From Heligmosomoides polygyrus polygyrus (lineage: Eukaryota; Nematoda; Chromadorea; Rhabditida; Heligmosomidae), in the NCBI GenBank assembly GCA_947396885.1, contig OX377206.1, positions 10,718,778 to 10,782,777 on the forward strand: a stretch of 64,000 nt of DNA, written 5' to 3'. The position numbers and the translations under genes are program-made. Shown piece after piece: positions 22,757 through 33,294 of this stretch (its first letter is position 1; every line of letters starts with the position of its first letter). Below the pieces are notes generated by a model. It had not been told where the DNA came from. It ran no database searches and saw only the letters and a list, made by a program, of their open reading frames with translations.

Positions 22757-23846
22757 GAGAATGCGATAGGTTAAGAAATTTGACCTGCTTCACGATTTAG
22801 CAACTGAGACTCGAAGTTTCAACTGGTGGTCTGAAGAACAGGTTGTCTGAAGAAATGATAGAAACGTATTAATGAGGTGGATTTGCGTATAAAGGACGAC
22901 GTCGCTTGTCTGAAGGATTTATAGGGTAAGGGCAAAACTAAGCTAGACGCTGACTACTAGCGCCTTAAGCACAAAATGCAGTGATAAATTTAGTCAGTGA
23001 TTTATATGGCAGCTACTTCATTAGGCAAATGAGACATGTGCAGTGCATGGGAGAAATTTGAGCACTGACCTCATATGGATACTACATATTAGGCTGGTTC
23101 AAAATGAAAATAACAATTTTCAATCAAAGTAGGATCCCTTGTGACGCGGTACTGCTTCACATTTATCAGCTAGCTGATCGGAGGGAGCGAGTCGTATAGG
23201 GAGAATCCTCATCCCTCAATTGGTTTGAAAATGTGTTTATTTGTTGCCAAGTCATTAAACCCAACGAATAGGGAGGTCACAATGGGATACGGCGCAGCAC
23301 GCGTTTGGGGGCCTGGTACGCTCGCGAATGCTTCTGCATCCAGTGGATCGGAGCGCTGGTGGGTAGAGGGTTAACTCATGCGAGAGAGGTCAGGGGTTTG
23401 GCTCCTCTGCGTTGCAGCGCTTTTGCATTTCAACTGATTGGTAGTGATTTGGGGGTTCTGACGTCTATACCATTTTCAGACGTTTCTGCGCATTTTTCCA
23501 GCGGTACGTTGTGGTATTCAACATGGTGATGTATAAATGTTCAACATCAGTGATACACAGGTGCAAAGTACTTGAAGCACCACTGGGCACCTTACGGGTA
23601 GCGTATAAAGGCTACAGGCTCCTCATAGTCTGTTTCCATACATGGACCAAAGGCCTCAGGAAAACCATCCCGCTCGGATTTTCAAAAGAGACCACATTGT
23701 GACGTCGGAGGTTGTCCACATGAGAAACGAGGTGTGCGGATCCAGCAAATTAAGCTAAACGGCATCGATACACTCTTTCCCTCATGTCTGTCTGTCACCT
23801 GGAAATCAGAAGTCTGCTGAAGGTTTTCTAGAACCTAACACTAACA

Positions 23847-24041
23847 ATGTCTGCCGACGGTCGAGTGGTGATCCACCTGCTCACGCTGAAGTGTGGCCCA
23901 CCTTTCGACAAGGAATCTTCGAGGGAAGAAATCAAGCTGGCCGAACGGATGGTCAGCATACTCAAGGACTTCGAAGCACGTCAGCTTGAAGTTGACGAAG
24001 ACGAACAGCTGGAAGTGGTGGAAGAAGAGGAGGAAAATTAG
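23847..24041 (+). CDS. Small acidic ORF in the loop of the family B foldback
   Basis: A 64-codon frame starts at ATG 23847 and ends TAG 24039-24041. It begins MSADGRVVIHLL and ends in a run rich in E and D (VVEEEEEN). The downstream frame has a possible 35-bp GT..AG interval (24074-24108), which is very short for an intron. No family was recognised. It may be the remnant of a transposase or of captured host sequence, and there is no proof that it is translated. Confidence 0.3.
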   Translation: MSADGRVVIHLLTLKCGPPFDKESSREEIKLAERMVSILKDFEARQLEVDEDEQLEVVEEEEEN

Positions 24042-24249
24042 GATCCGCAAGATGAACTGATGGACGTGGAGAGGTAAGCAAACAGTGGGCATATGATAAT
24101 GTTTTCAGGTGGAACTCTTGTTTCGGAGGAAAGGGTACGTCTTGAATTGGATTTCGGTTGGGTGCTCATAACCATGGAGGAATACACCGCGATTCACTAC
24201 ACAGGCACTTTGCACCTGTGTATCACTGGTGCTGAACATTTATCACCAA

Positions 24250-24605
24250 CTGTCCAAGTTCGACTTTCGATAAACCTTGGCATATTGACTTCAGATCGAT
24301 GTTGACTTGTTTAGCTGGTAGCCAAGGTTGGTATCACGTTTATTTGACTCGGCTTACGTTTCGGCGACCTCGCCTTCGTCAGAGCCTGAAAAAGTCGAAA
24401 AACATTTATGAAACTGCCCTCCCAAACACCATTTCATCCTACAGGGTACTAATCTTAAGGAGAGATAGGGACAAGATCGAACATGATAGTTATGAAGGAA
24501 CGACTGACCTTAAAGGTGGATGCCGAGATGGACCACCAGTCACCCGAAGCTGGACTTGAACGTGGGTGAATGAGTCTACCCCGCGGGACAACCCGACTTA
24601 AATAC
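24250..24605 (-). repeat. PLE terminal repeat (pLTR), copy 1
   Basis: It matches 27285-27640 at a constant offset of 3035 bp, with no difference noticed by eye. It contains a hammerhead-like core at 24346-24382 (minus strand). On the minus strand this is the downstream copy, after the ORF stop. Confidence 0.9.
24346..24382 (-). ncRNA. Hammerhead-ribozyme-like core in pLTR copy 1
   Basis: On the minus strand the order is CTGACGA, a 5-bp hairpin GGCGA-GG-TCGCC, GAAAC, a short loop, then GAGTC. This matches the hammerhead core CUGANGA / stem II / GAAA / NUH. Helix III would be only about 2 bp, as reported for PLE hammerheads. One extra A lies between CTGACGA and stem II, and helix I is not obvious. 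Activity is therefore uncertain. Confidence 0.55.
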
Positions 24606-24627
24606 TCTGGTGGTCAGACCATACAGA

Positions 24628-27318
24628 TCAGAACCCGCAGAGCTCGACGAAGGGTGCCAGTTCTTGGGTTACCGCGAGACACTCCTCCTTCCGGTTGACC
24701 TGGGGATACCTAGCCGTGATCCAGAGCGCCTCAAGGGTCTTGCGCGCCGATATATCACTCTCTCGAGCTAAAATCGACACAGACACCTGCAGCATTGCGC
24801 CCGCATGGCATCGAACCCTGTGCTCCCCCCATGGAGTGCGGACATTGCCTTTTCTAAGGCCGTCCAAGTGCTCCTTAACCCTGATGCATAGGGGTCTGCC
24901 CGTTTCCCCTATGTAGACCTCACCACACTCATTGCATGACATATTGTAGACAACTCCGGTCGTCATGCAATCCCCCTCCTTCCCATTAGGGCACACAACA
25001 CAGGACGGAGTGGAACATGTCCTGTCATAGACACGATTCCGAACCAGCTGTGCCTTCAAGTTGGTGGGAGGAACATCAATGATCCTCACCATATCTTGGA
25101 GATCAGCTGCGCGCACACACTTTCGAATTTCCGTGCTCATCTCGTCTGAAATGAAGGGCACACAGAACGGTACCTTGTTGCGTTCTTCCTCGCGACGGGG
25201 CGCATTGGCTTGCCTCCTGCGCCTCCTCTGCCATGACTGCACTGGGTAGCCGTTGATCTTGGCGATGTTTAGTGCCATCTTCATGGACAACGCTTTTTGT
25301 TCGCTGTCAGACGAGACTGAGCTGGCAGTTCGGAACATGTTTCTGATAATGCCCGCTTTAGTACTAGAGGGGTGGGCAGAGCGGTAGTGAATGAGGATGT
25401 TCTTGCTACTGGGCTTGCGATACCATCTGGTTTTGATGGTTCCATGAGCAAGGTGGACCTGGACATTCAGAAAAGCAAGCCAGTTTTCTGTAGGACTCTC
25501 CCGGGTAAGCTTTATATGTTCTGACTGCTGATTCAGCAGCTCGAAACAAGTGTCCAACTCAGTTTGAGTGGAACACAATATAAAGCAGTCGTCTATATAC
25601 CTACAGTAAAGAGTAGGCATGCGTTCCAGAATTGGGTTTTCCACCTTAGACATGAAGGCGACCGCCAGCACAGGAGCTAACCTTTGTCCCATGGCCAGCC
25701 CTCTAATCTGCCTGTAATACTCTCCTGACCACTTGAATACGTTGCACATTAGGCATTCATTGACCAGTGTCATGACCTGAGACACACTGAGACCGTACAG
25801 GTTTACGCATGTTTGACGCTCAGTGAGAATTTCAGACACGGCCTGCAAAGCGCTTTCCCTTGAAACGTTGGTGTACAGTGACGTAACGTCAAAGGATTCC
25901 ATAACGTATTCTTCTCCGGCCCTAATTGCGCGGAGCTTTTGGAGGAAAGCATTGGTGTTGGGCAGGTGTGAGGGTATAAATCCGAGCAGCTGAACCAGGA
26001 CTAGGTTAAGCAGCCAGGATATGCGGTCTGTGGGGCCATTTACGTTACTTATAATGGGCCTCACCTTAAAAGAGGAAGGGCTTTCGATGGTTGCACCTTC
26101 TGGAGGCAATTTGTGGGTTTTGATGAGCACGTATAACACGGGACATGATGGAAGATCACATTTTAGCCGTGTTATGATACTCTTAGGGAGCCTCGCCGAC
26201 TTTGCAACCTCGGTCCACATACGGTTGAGTCGACGGTACTGTCTAGAAAATTCGTCAATGGTAGTAGGGCTATAGATGGTGTGATCTTGTAGGTGTGATC
26301 TTGTGATAGCCCTATCCATTTCTTGAGACAGCACAACGAACTCCCCACCCTTGTCACTGACAGTGACTCTTATTGCCCCAGAACTAGCCAGTTCCTTTAA
26401 TTCTCTGAGACCGCACTTCTGTCCTGCACTCAGATTGCTAACGGGCCTTCTACCAGCAGCACGCCGCAGAACGCTCAACACGGACGTGGCGAATATGCGG
26501 AACTTCGCATCTATCGCGCTATTCGGCTCCTGCGATCCGAGATACGTAGCCGGGAACGGTGGGGGCGGAATTGCAAAATTACTGACAATACCTTGCCCAT
26601 CACCACGCGTATCGATTTTCGCTCTACTCCGCAGGCGATCATGCAATGATTGCAGGCTGCCCACGATCTTCCGCGATACAATAGGGGATATGTATCGACT
26701 GGGAGCGAAACTAGGCCCCAGGTCCAACGCGGATAGGGCATCGCTCGATAAACGTACGTCGCCAAGAACCGTGACGCGGGGGCGGCGCACCTCACCCTCA
26801 TTCTCTCCAGCTGTAAGGTGAGCGCTACAAGTAGGAGAACCTAAAGTCGTCTCATAACCTACACGTTGATCTTGCCCTACTAACCTCAAGAACTTCTCCT
26901 GTAATCTTACTTTGGTCTTAGAGCGAACAGTATCACAAATGCTCTTCGACTCACCCACTATTCTCCTCCAAAGACGGGTCGACACATACTTCTCACAATG
27001 CAGTTCCTTAGACACGCATTTCGACAAGAGAGCATACATATCATCTTGCTTGGTCTTGATCGTAGTCTTCAGAATTTCCGTCTCGATCCTTCGAACCGTC
27101 TTGTCGTCGGTTGATCTGCCGCATAAATCATGGAGTCTCTTCCTTTTGATGAAGTTTGGAATAACTCCGTGCTTCATACAGCGGCGGAGGAAGTGGATAG
27201 ACTGCCTAGCTGAGACAACTTTCTGTCTCATAGACAGTACTTCAGCGACAAGTCGAAAACAGTTTGCTGGCACGTCGCGTAGAACTGTCCAAGTTCGACT
27301 TTCGATAAACCTTGGCAT
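24628..27318 (-). CDS. PLE reverse transcriptase with GIY-YIG endonuclease, 896 aa, intact
   Basis: The protein copies element RNA into DNA at the target site and nicks the target. Visible reverse-transcriptase motifs are FDVTSLYTNV near residue 477, GLAMGQRLAPVLAVAF near 535 and YCRYIDDCFIL near 573, with the catalytic aspartates present. A cysteine motif CSTPSCVVC lies near residue 770. The GIY-YIG module follows: GVVYNMSCNECGEVYIGETG near 786-805, then RPLCIRVKEHL. The N-terminal third is basic with no identified domain. The start at 27318 (MPRFIES) lies inside the upstream pLTR, as is common when the promoter is in the repeat. No stop or frameshift interrupts it. Short plus-strand frames across it are shadows. 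Confidence 0.92.
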   Translation of the reverse strand: MPRFIESRTWTVLRDVPANCFRLVAEVLSMRQKVVSARQSIHFLRRCMKHGVIPNFIKRKRLHDLCGRSTDDKTVRRIETEILKTTIKTKQDDMYALLSKCVSKELHCEKYVSTRLWRRIVGESKSICDTVRSKTKVRLQEKFLRLVGQDQRVGYETTLGSPTCSAHLTAGENEGEVRRPRVTVLGDVRLSSDALSALDLGPSFAPSRYISPIVSRKIVGSLQSLHDRLRSRAKIDTRGDGQGIVSNFAIPPPPFPATYLGSQEPNSAIDAKFRIFATSVLSVLRRAAGRRPVSNLSAGQKCGLRELKELASSGAIRVTVSDKGGEFVVLSQEMDRAITRSHLQDHTIYSPTTIDEFSRQYRRLNRMWTEVAKSARLPKSIITRLKCDLPSCPVLYVLIKTHKLPPEGATIESPSSFKVRPIISNVNGPTDRISWLLNLVLVQLLGFIPSHLPNTNAFLQKLRAIRAGEEYVMESFDVTSLYTNVSRESALQAVSEILTERQTCVNLYGLSVSQVMTLVNECLMCNVFKWSGEYYRQIRGLAMGQRLAPVLAVAFMSKVENPILERMPTLYCRYIDDCFILCSTQTELDTCFELLNQQSEHIKLTRESPTENWLAFLNVQVHLAHGTIKTRWYRKPSSKNILIHYRSAHPSSTKAGIIRNMFRTASSVSSDSEQKALSMKMALNIAKINGYPVQSWQRRRRRQANAPRREEERNKVPFCVPFISDEMSTEIRKCVRAADLQDMVRIIDVPPTNLKAQLVRNRVYDRTCSTPSCVVCPNGKEGDCMTTGVVYNMSCNECGEVYIGETGRPLCIRVKEHLDGLRKGNVRTPWGEHRVRCHAGAMLQVSVSILARESDISARKTLEALWITARYPQVNRKEECLAVTQELAPFVELCGF

Positions 27319-27640
27319 ATTGACTTCAGATCGATGTTGACTTGTTTAGCTGGTAGCCAAGGTTGGTATCACGTTTATTTGACTCGGCTTACGTTTCGGC
27401 GACCTCGCCTTCGTCAGAGCCTGAAAAAGTCGAAAAACATTTATGAAACTGCCCTCCCAAACACCATTTCATCCTACAGGGTACTAATCTTAAGGAGAGA
27501 TAGGGACAAGATCGAACATGATAGTTATGAAGGAACGACTGACCTTAAAGGTGGATGCCGAGATGGACCACCAGTCACCCGAAGCTGGACTTGAACGTGG
27601 GTGAATGAGTCTACCCCGCGGGACAACCCGACTTAAATAC
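27285..27640 (-). repeat. PLE terminal repeat (pLTR), copy 2 (upstream of ORF)
   Basis: Direct repeat of 24250-24605. It supplies the ORF start and presumably the promoter. It includes the second hammerhead-like core at 27381-27417 (minus strand). Confidence 0.9.
27381..27417 (-). ncRNA. Hammerhead-ribozyme-like core in pLTR copy 2
   Basis: Same motif as at 24346-24382 (CTGACGA, hairpin, GAAAC, GAGTC). Having one in each terminal repeat, about 3 kb apart in the same orientation, is the arrangement known for PLE hammerheads. Confidence 0.55.
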
Positions 27641-28045
27641 CAGTATTTATCACCAAGTTGAATACCACAGCCTACAGCTGGAAAAATGCGCAGGAAACGT
27701 CTGAAAATGGTATAGACGTTAGAATCCCTCAAATCTCAACCAACCAGTTGTAATGCAAAAATGCAGCAGCGAAGAGAAACCAAACCCCTGACCTCCCTCG
27801 CACGAGTCAACCCTCTACCCACCTGCGCTCCGAGCCACTGGTTGCAGACGCATCGCGGGCGTACGAGACCCCTAATGCGTGCTGCGCCGTATCCCATTGT
27901 GACCCCTTACTCCTTGGGTTTAGCGACTTGTCAAAAAATAAACACATTTACAAACTAATTGAGGGGTGAGGATTCTCCGTATGTAACTCGCTCCCACCGT
28001 TTAGACATACGCTTCAGGCCCTTCGCTTGTCAGTTAAGCCACGTT

Positions 28046-28671
28046 CTAAAGTGTTCAATGCTTTTTTCTTAATAGCAATTTGCTCGCATTTTTTGCTATT
28101 TTTTAACCGAAACTTGGAAACTCTGAAGCCCCTATTTCAGATGCATTAACCTAGATCATTCTCAGGATTTGGGAGTCAGGAGGACGGATTCATGATTGGT
28201 AAGGTAATTAATGATGAATGGATAAGTTTAATGAAATCATTCTACACCCCCAGGTGCAATCCCGAGGCGGGGTTGTGGGGAGGGGGGATCTTGTCACGGG
28301 ACTTGCGCTGTAGCCCTTGTTCTCTCGGCATGTCCATTCCCACCACAACCCCGAGTACCCTGGAAAGCCCCAACAGAAAGAGTCCCCTGGAAAGACCCAA
28401 CGAAAACCATTAAAATAAAATAAAACGAAAACAAACAATAATAAGCAAAAAATTCGCCGCACGCGTCCTCGAGTCACCTCTACGAATCGCCCCACGGTGA
28501 ATCAGTCGACGCTCACGCATTCGATAGCGCGGGAATTGGAACGGCGATTAGTAGCTGGAGCCTTTTCATGCTTTGATAACTATCATTTTTTCAATATTCT
28601 GGCGACGGGAGGGCATCAGGTAAGCATTTTTATATGTTATATGTTGCGTGAATTTATCTTCGAATACTATC
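28046..28671. other. No gene seen
   Basis: Unassigned sequence with a C/G-rich patch at 28245-28400. Short open frames are not convincing. Confidence 0.4.
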
Positions 28672-28673
28672 TA

Positions 28674-29933
28674 TTAGGTTGGAAAAAAATCTCTTCACAC
28701 TTCGAAATTTTTTTTACCCTTCCCCTTGTAAACGCACTAGCCAACGTTGATTGCTGATTTCGTAATCCTATCACACTTGTCTACCGTTCGCACGCGGACA
28801 CAGGTTAAGACTCTTCTTGTAATTCGTTATCCATCCAATCTTCCGAACTCAATGCCAGATCTACCTCATGGCCGTTTTCAGCACGGCATTCTTCAAGAAT
28901 TCATTAAAGAATCCACAGCACGTCGGGCAGCAGACCAAATTAACCATATATATGGCTTGGGATCTACTACTCATCGCGCCTGTTACGAGTGGTTCGGAAA
29001 GTTTTTAAAGGGAGATTATTCACTCGAAGACAAAGAAGGTCAGGAGGGCCAACTGAATTGGACGGCACTAAACTACTCCATCTTCTTCGTACCGATAGTA
29101 GGCAGACGACACGTCAACTGGCAGAGAAGCTCGAAGTGTCTCATAGGATAGTGGGAATCCATCTGAAGAATCTTGGCTTTCATGGAAATTTGGAGCTTGG
29201 ATTCCACATGCCCTGTCAGACACTCAGAAAGGTCGACGGCTCTCCATCGCTGCTTCTCTTCTGTCCAGATAAGGAAGAAAATCGTTTCTTCCGCGGATTG
29301 TGACAGGCGAAGAGTCCTGGGTTCTGTGTGCCAACTTCCGAGGAAAAGGCAATGGGTACAAAAGGGAAAGAGCCCTAAGTCTGATCTCAAGCCCAATGTT
29401 TACGAAAGGAAGATTCTCATGACTGTTTGGTCGGATGTCAGAGGAGTGATTTACTGGAAAACTCTCAGAAGTGGAGAGACACTTACTGCTGTCACATACT
29501 GCGGCCAACTCCACAAAGTCGTCGCAACTCTCCAAGAAAACAGGCCGGAGACGTCAAAGGTGATGATCCTGCATGACGATGCAAAGCCACATGTTGCAAG
29601 ACTCACAAGAAAAACAATAAAGGAGCTTTGCTGGGAGGTATGCCACATCCACCGTATAGCCCTGAACTCGCACTTACCGAATGCCATTTCTTCCGTGCTC
29701 TCAAGCAAGAAATTGGAAAGAAATATTTTGAAGAGGATGAAGACGTCAAAAATTGGATTCAGCAATGGTTCGACTCCAGAACTGCAGTCTTTTAAGCGAG
29801 AAGAATTGGAAAATTACCCAGTCTTTGGAGAAGTGTAGTGGAACAAAATGGAGTTTATCTCAGTTGATTTGACCTTGAAGTTGTGAAGTAATAAATCTTT
29901 GAAAAAAATGAAAAGACTTTTTTTCCAACCTAA
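28674..29933 (+). mobile_element. Mariner element, full length (1260 bp)
   Basis: Terminal inverted repeats TTAGGTTGGAAAAAAATCTC and, read inward from the right, TTAGGTTGGAAAAAAAGTCT are flanked by TA (28672-28673, 29934-29935). The size is normal for mariner and there is one internal, damaged transposase. Confidence 0.92.
28852..29838 (+). pseudogene. Mariner transposase, frameshifted, catalytic residues changed
   Basis: Starting at ATG 28852 (MPDLPHGRFQHGILQEFIKE) the frame covers the first helix-turn-helix region. It shifts near 29050 into the frame with TELDGTKLLHLLRTDSRQTT and SHRIVGIHLKNLGF, and shifts again near 29170. The catalytic region reads TGEESWVL (first D now E), HDDAKPHVA (second D kept) and SPELALTECHFF (third D now E). 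The frameshifts and substitutions indicate an inactive copy. Length is close to the usual 330-350 residues. Confidence 0.85.
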
Positions 29934-29935
29934 TA

Positions 29936-30656
29936 CATACAAGTGACTATGCAGTGCCCCCCCCCCCCCCCCGCCTTGGGATTGCACCCACCACCATTCA
30001 CCCACTTCCACGCTCATGTGAATTTTTTCTGATAACGCCTCAATTTCTACCCGCTGCCCACATAACCCTGGGTAAAGTCATTCATGAATCAGGCCTAGGG
30101 AGCTTCTCCGCAGCGCTGGAACCTACAGAGATGAAAAACAAGAGTTCTAGAAGCGAAAAACCTAAGTCGTTCACAAGTTCGTAAGTTTTATGTATAACCA
30201 TTCAATTCTATGTATGTGGAGTATAAATACGAGTGTTGGACATATGTATATGAATGAAATATCTGTCCTGCAGGCGGCCATTGGTATGCTATAGCAGTAG
30301 TACGGATGGGGGCTGATTGAGAAAACTAAGAACTCGTCAGCCGAAATCCACTTCTCCGGGAGCGTCGCCGGATCGATTCACGTACTCCAGAAGAGAGGAG
30401 ATTAACTAGAAGGGCGTTATTACCGAACGGTAAATAAGATCAGTTGGGACTCATTCCCCTAGTAGCACTTTTAATGAGATTGCCGTGAGATCGGCTCTAT
30501 TCATAGCAAATTCATTCACGTCCCCACAATTATTAGAAAGAGCCTTACTACACAGTGAAGTACCTTCGCCTTCTAAGAGATCACTAGAGAATCAACCCAA
30601 TTCTGCACCTCGCTAAAGCAAAATGCACTGTGGCCAACAGAAATCCAGTTTTTTAG
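29936..30656. other. No gene seen
   Basis: A C run at about 29957-29972 follows the mariner. The rest is unassigned. Confidence 0.4.
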
Positions 30657-31689
30657 GTACAGCAGAGGGGTGCACACAAAATTCTGTGCGTTAAATTTCT
30701 TTAACGACATTTTTTAACGGAAAATTTTCGTTAAATTTCCGGTAAATCGTTAAATTTCGTTAAAACATACAATTAGCTGCAAACCATTATTTCAAGTGAA
30801 AAGATCAAGGAAAACCTCATAGTTTCAACTTTAAGAAAGTTCAAAGAATGAGTGTAGCACTGCAATGCAAAATAAACAATTCAACATCAACAAACAGAAG
30901 AATAAACAAGCCTTCAACAACAAATTATCTGCAGGGTGTGGAATAGGGACAGATATCGAATTATCAAGATGATCACCGTCGAAGCATCTTAAAATGTACG
31001 AGCGAGAGCCGCACCCATCAACGACTTACAGCAATTTAGCAGAGACAATTACAGCTGGAATCCCTGATAGCGTGGCTTATCAAACGATATGGTGAGCGAT
31101 AAGCCGCGTTGTCTGAGTTTTCCGCTGTGTTTTCTCTGTTAAAGTTATGTAAGTCGTTGAAGAATTCGACCCCAGGCAGGTACATACCCGGCGTTCCTCC
31201 CCCCCCCCCTCCCTTTCCAGTTCTTTTTTCTGACTGCTCTGCGAGCATATGCTATCTCGATGCGGGCACCAGCCCAATAAGTACAGAGCGAATTAATAAA
31301 GATACAATTAAGCCTAAGCCAATGAGTGGAATGTCAACACTGTGTCGAACGCACGATTTTCGAGTGCTGGGTACGTGGGACCACTTCATTCTTTACAACA
31401 TCGGAACCGTGACACGACATCGTGTCACACGGTCCCACACTGCCAAAAAGGTTTGACACGTCGTCAACGTGTTAACGTTTACGAAGAGTAGCTTTCCTAA
31501 TTTTTGTTATTAGCCTTCTCTAAAATCGTTTAAAATACGTCTAGCGGCCGAAAGCATTCTCCCCGTCTCGAGTGTTCCAGGTGTGGATAGGCATATCTTA
31601 CGAGAAGGCTATATCAGTATCTTTGTAGATTCGTTGACGTGCTTGGGACTCGGCGAAAAAATTTCTAGCATGCAATGCATTAATGGATA

Positions 31690-31858
31690 AGCGTAAAGGA
31701 CGGCGTTACTCAATCCCTTTTGGGATGCGCCACGCATTCTACTTCTACGGGATGTCGCGGAGGCGATTTGAATGCGTATTTGGCCACACAATGACTTGCG
31801 GTGGCCAGCCAATGCAGAAGTCAGCGCTCAAACCCTTCCAGACATGTCTGGTACCAAT
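31690..31858 (-). mobile_element. SINE1, truncated by hAT insertion
   Basis: The SINE1 tail side (GTAAAGGACGGCGTTACTCA) runs normally until GTCTGGTACCAAT, then switches abruptly to a hAT left end at 31859. The missing tRNA-like half is not found beyond the hAT. The duplicated copy is at 35601-35769. Confidence 0.8.
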
Positions 31859-33294
31859 CAGGGGTGCACACGAAATTCTGGGCGTTAAATTTTCTTAGCG
31901 AAATTTTTTAACGGAAAATTTTCGTTAAATTTCCTGTAAATCGTTAAATTTCGCTAAAATGCATTTAGCTGTAAACCATTATTTCAATTGAAAAAAGGAA
32001 AACCTTATTCGTTTAACTTCAAGAGTTCAACAGCTAACGTTCAAGGAATGGAGTGTAACACTGCAATGTAAATCAAACAAATCATCATCAACAAACACAG
32101 AAAAATAAACTAGCCTTCAGCAACAAATTATCTACAGGGTATAGAGTAAGAACAACTATGGAATTACCATTCAAGGCAAGATGATCATCGGTAAGGCATC
32201 CTGAAATATGCGACCAAGCAGGTACCCGGAGTTCCACCCTTTCCTTGTTCTTTTGTTAGACTGTTCTACGAACATGTGCAATCTCCGTGCAGGCACCAGC
32301 CCATTAAGTACAGAAAGACTTAATAAAAATACGGTAAAAACACCTTCAGTTGAATGTTAACACGTTGACGATCTCAAAATTTTCGGGTGCCTGTTGCGTG
32401 GGACCAATCATATTTTTGCAACGTCGGGACAGTGATACGACATCGTGTCACACGGTCCCACACTGCCGAGAAGGTGTGACACGCCGTCTTCGTGTTAGCG
32501 CTCAGGAAAGGTAGCTTTCCAAGTTTTTGTTATTAGCGTTTTTGTAAAATAGCTTAAAATACGTCAAATATATACATCGAGCGGCCGAAAACGTTCGCTC
32601 CGTCTCGACTGCTCCAGGTGGGCAAAAGTTTTTTGAGATGAGCAGCGCCAGGTGAGAATAGGCATATCTTACGAGGTTAGACCAGCATCTTTGTGAATTC
32701 GTTGATCTGCTTGGGGACTCGGCGAAGAAATTTCTAGCTCCAAAGTACATTAAAGGATGGGGATAAAGGATGGCGATACTCAATCCCTTCTGGTATACGC
32801 CGCTCATTCTACTTCTACGGGATACCCTGGAGACAATGGCTAGCGGTAGCCAGCCAATGAAGAAATCAGCGCTCTGTCCTTCCCAGGCAAGTTCGGTACC
32901 AATTCACCGAACCGAGAGGGATTGAAGGCTTGGTTGGCCTGGGCGGGAAATCCCGAAGAAGCACCAGCAATCTGGTATAGGGTGCACGCGATAGCCAGCA
33001 CCTCCTCCGACTGCGCTACACGTCACCCAAAATGTATTATTTCTAAAAATTCAAAACGAATTGAATTGATAAAAATATCAAAATATTCTTGCTGATTTCA
33101 ATAGTTTTCCGGGAACAGTCCTAATCGGGAGGATGAGACCTGCAACATTAGAGAATACTGAGGGGAAATGTGATAAACTCACTGAGAAAACAGTCCGTTA
33201 AAAATTCCGTTAAGTCGTTAAGCCAGATTTTACCGAGAAATGCCGTTAATTCGTTAAATTCGTTAAATTGTTAACCGTTAAATGTGCACCCCCG
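31859..33294. mobile_element. Inner hAT copy
   Basis: The left end CAGGGGTGCACACG follows GTACCAAT, which should be its own duplicated target. The right end at 33294 is instead followed by GTACAGCA, the outer element's duplication. It carries another SINE1 (32757-33022). The duplicate is at 35770-37205. Confidence 0.75.
32757..33022 (-). mobile_element. SINE1, diverged, inside hAT
   Basis: GGATGGCGATACTCAATCCC at the tail side and ATAGCCAGCACCTCCTCCGA at the head side mark a nearly full copy with small deletions. The duplicate is at 36668-36933. Confidence 0.75.

Larger units (their letters stand above)
24250..27644 (-). mobile_element. Complete Penelope-like element (PLE)
   Basis: Two near-identical direct repeats of about 358 bp bound a single long ORF on the minus strand. 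The element is flanked by an exact 12-bp direct repeat ATTTATCACCAA (24238-24249 and 27645-27656). The ORF carries a reverse transcriptase followed by a C-terminal GIY-YIG endonuclease, the hallmark of endonuclease-positive PLEs. Length is 3395 bp. An intact ORF and matching terminal repeats indicate a young insertion. Confidence 0.93.
23170..28045. mobile_element. Family B foldback element, split by a Penelope insertion
   Basis: The left arm (about 23170-23575) is repeated in inverted orientation as the right arm, which is cut in two: about 24205-24249 and 27645-28045. Arm landmarks are GGGAGAATCCTCATCCCTCA, CGAATAGGGAGGTCACAATG, GGGTAGAGGGTTAACTC, TTTGCATTTCAACTGATTGG, TTTCAGACGTTTCTGCGC and a GATACACAGGTGCAAAGT inner edge. 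The loop (about 23576-24204) holds a small acidic open frame. Removing the Penelope element restores one continuous right arm, so the foldback is older. Solo arms lie at 16495 and 60620. Confidence 0.75.
30665..33294. mobile_element. Nested hAT elements with an 8-bp target duplication
   Basis: The outer ends are GAGGGGTGCACAC (left) and CGGGGGTGCACAT (right, read inward). They are flanked by the exact 8-bp repeat GTACAGCA at 30657-30664 and 33295-33302, which is diagnostic of hAT. A second hAT left end (CAGGGGTGCACACGAAATTC) starts at 31859. The segment 30665 to about 31690 is homologous to 31859 to about 32755, so two related copies are nested. No transposase was recognised. Confidence 0.85.

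Noticed and set aside
24074..24108. A 35-bp intron after the acidic ORF
   Set aside because: GTAAGC and TTTTCAG are present, but 35 bp is shorter than normal introns and the upstream frame already ends in a stop.
24695..27340. Plus-strand frames of 60-156 codons across the Penelope element
   Set aside because: They are shadows of the 896-codon minus-strand reverse transcriptase ORF.
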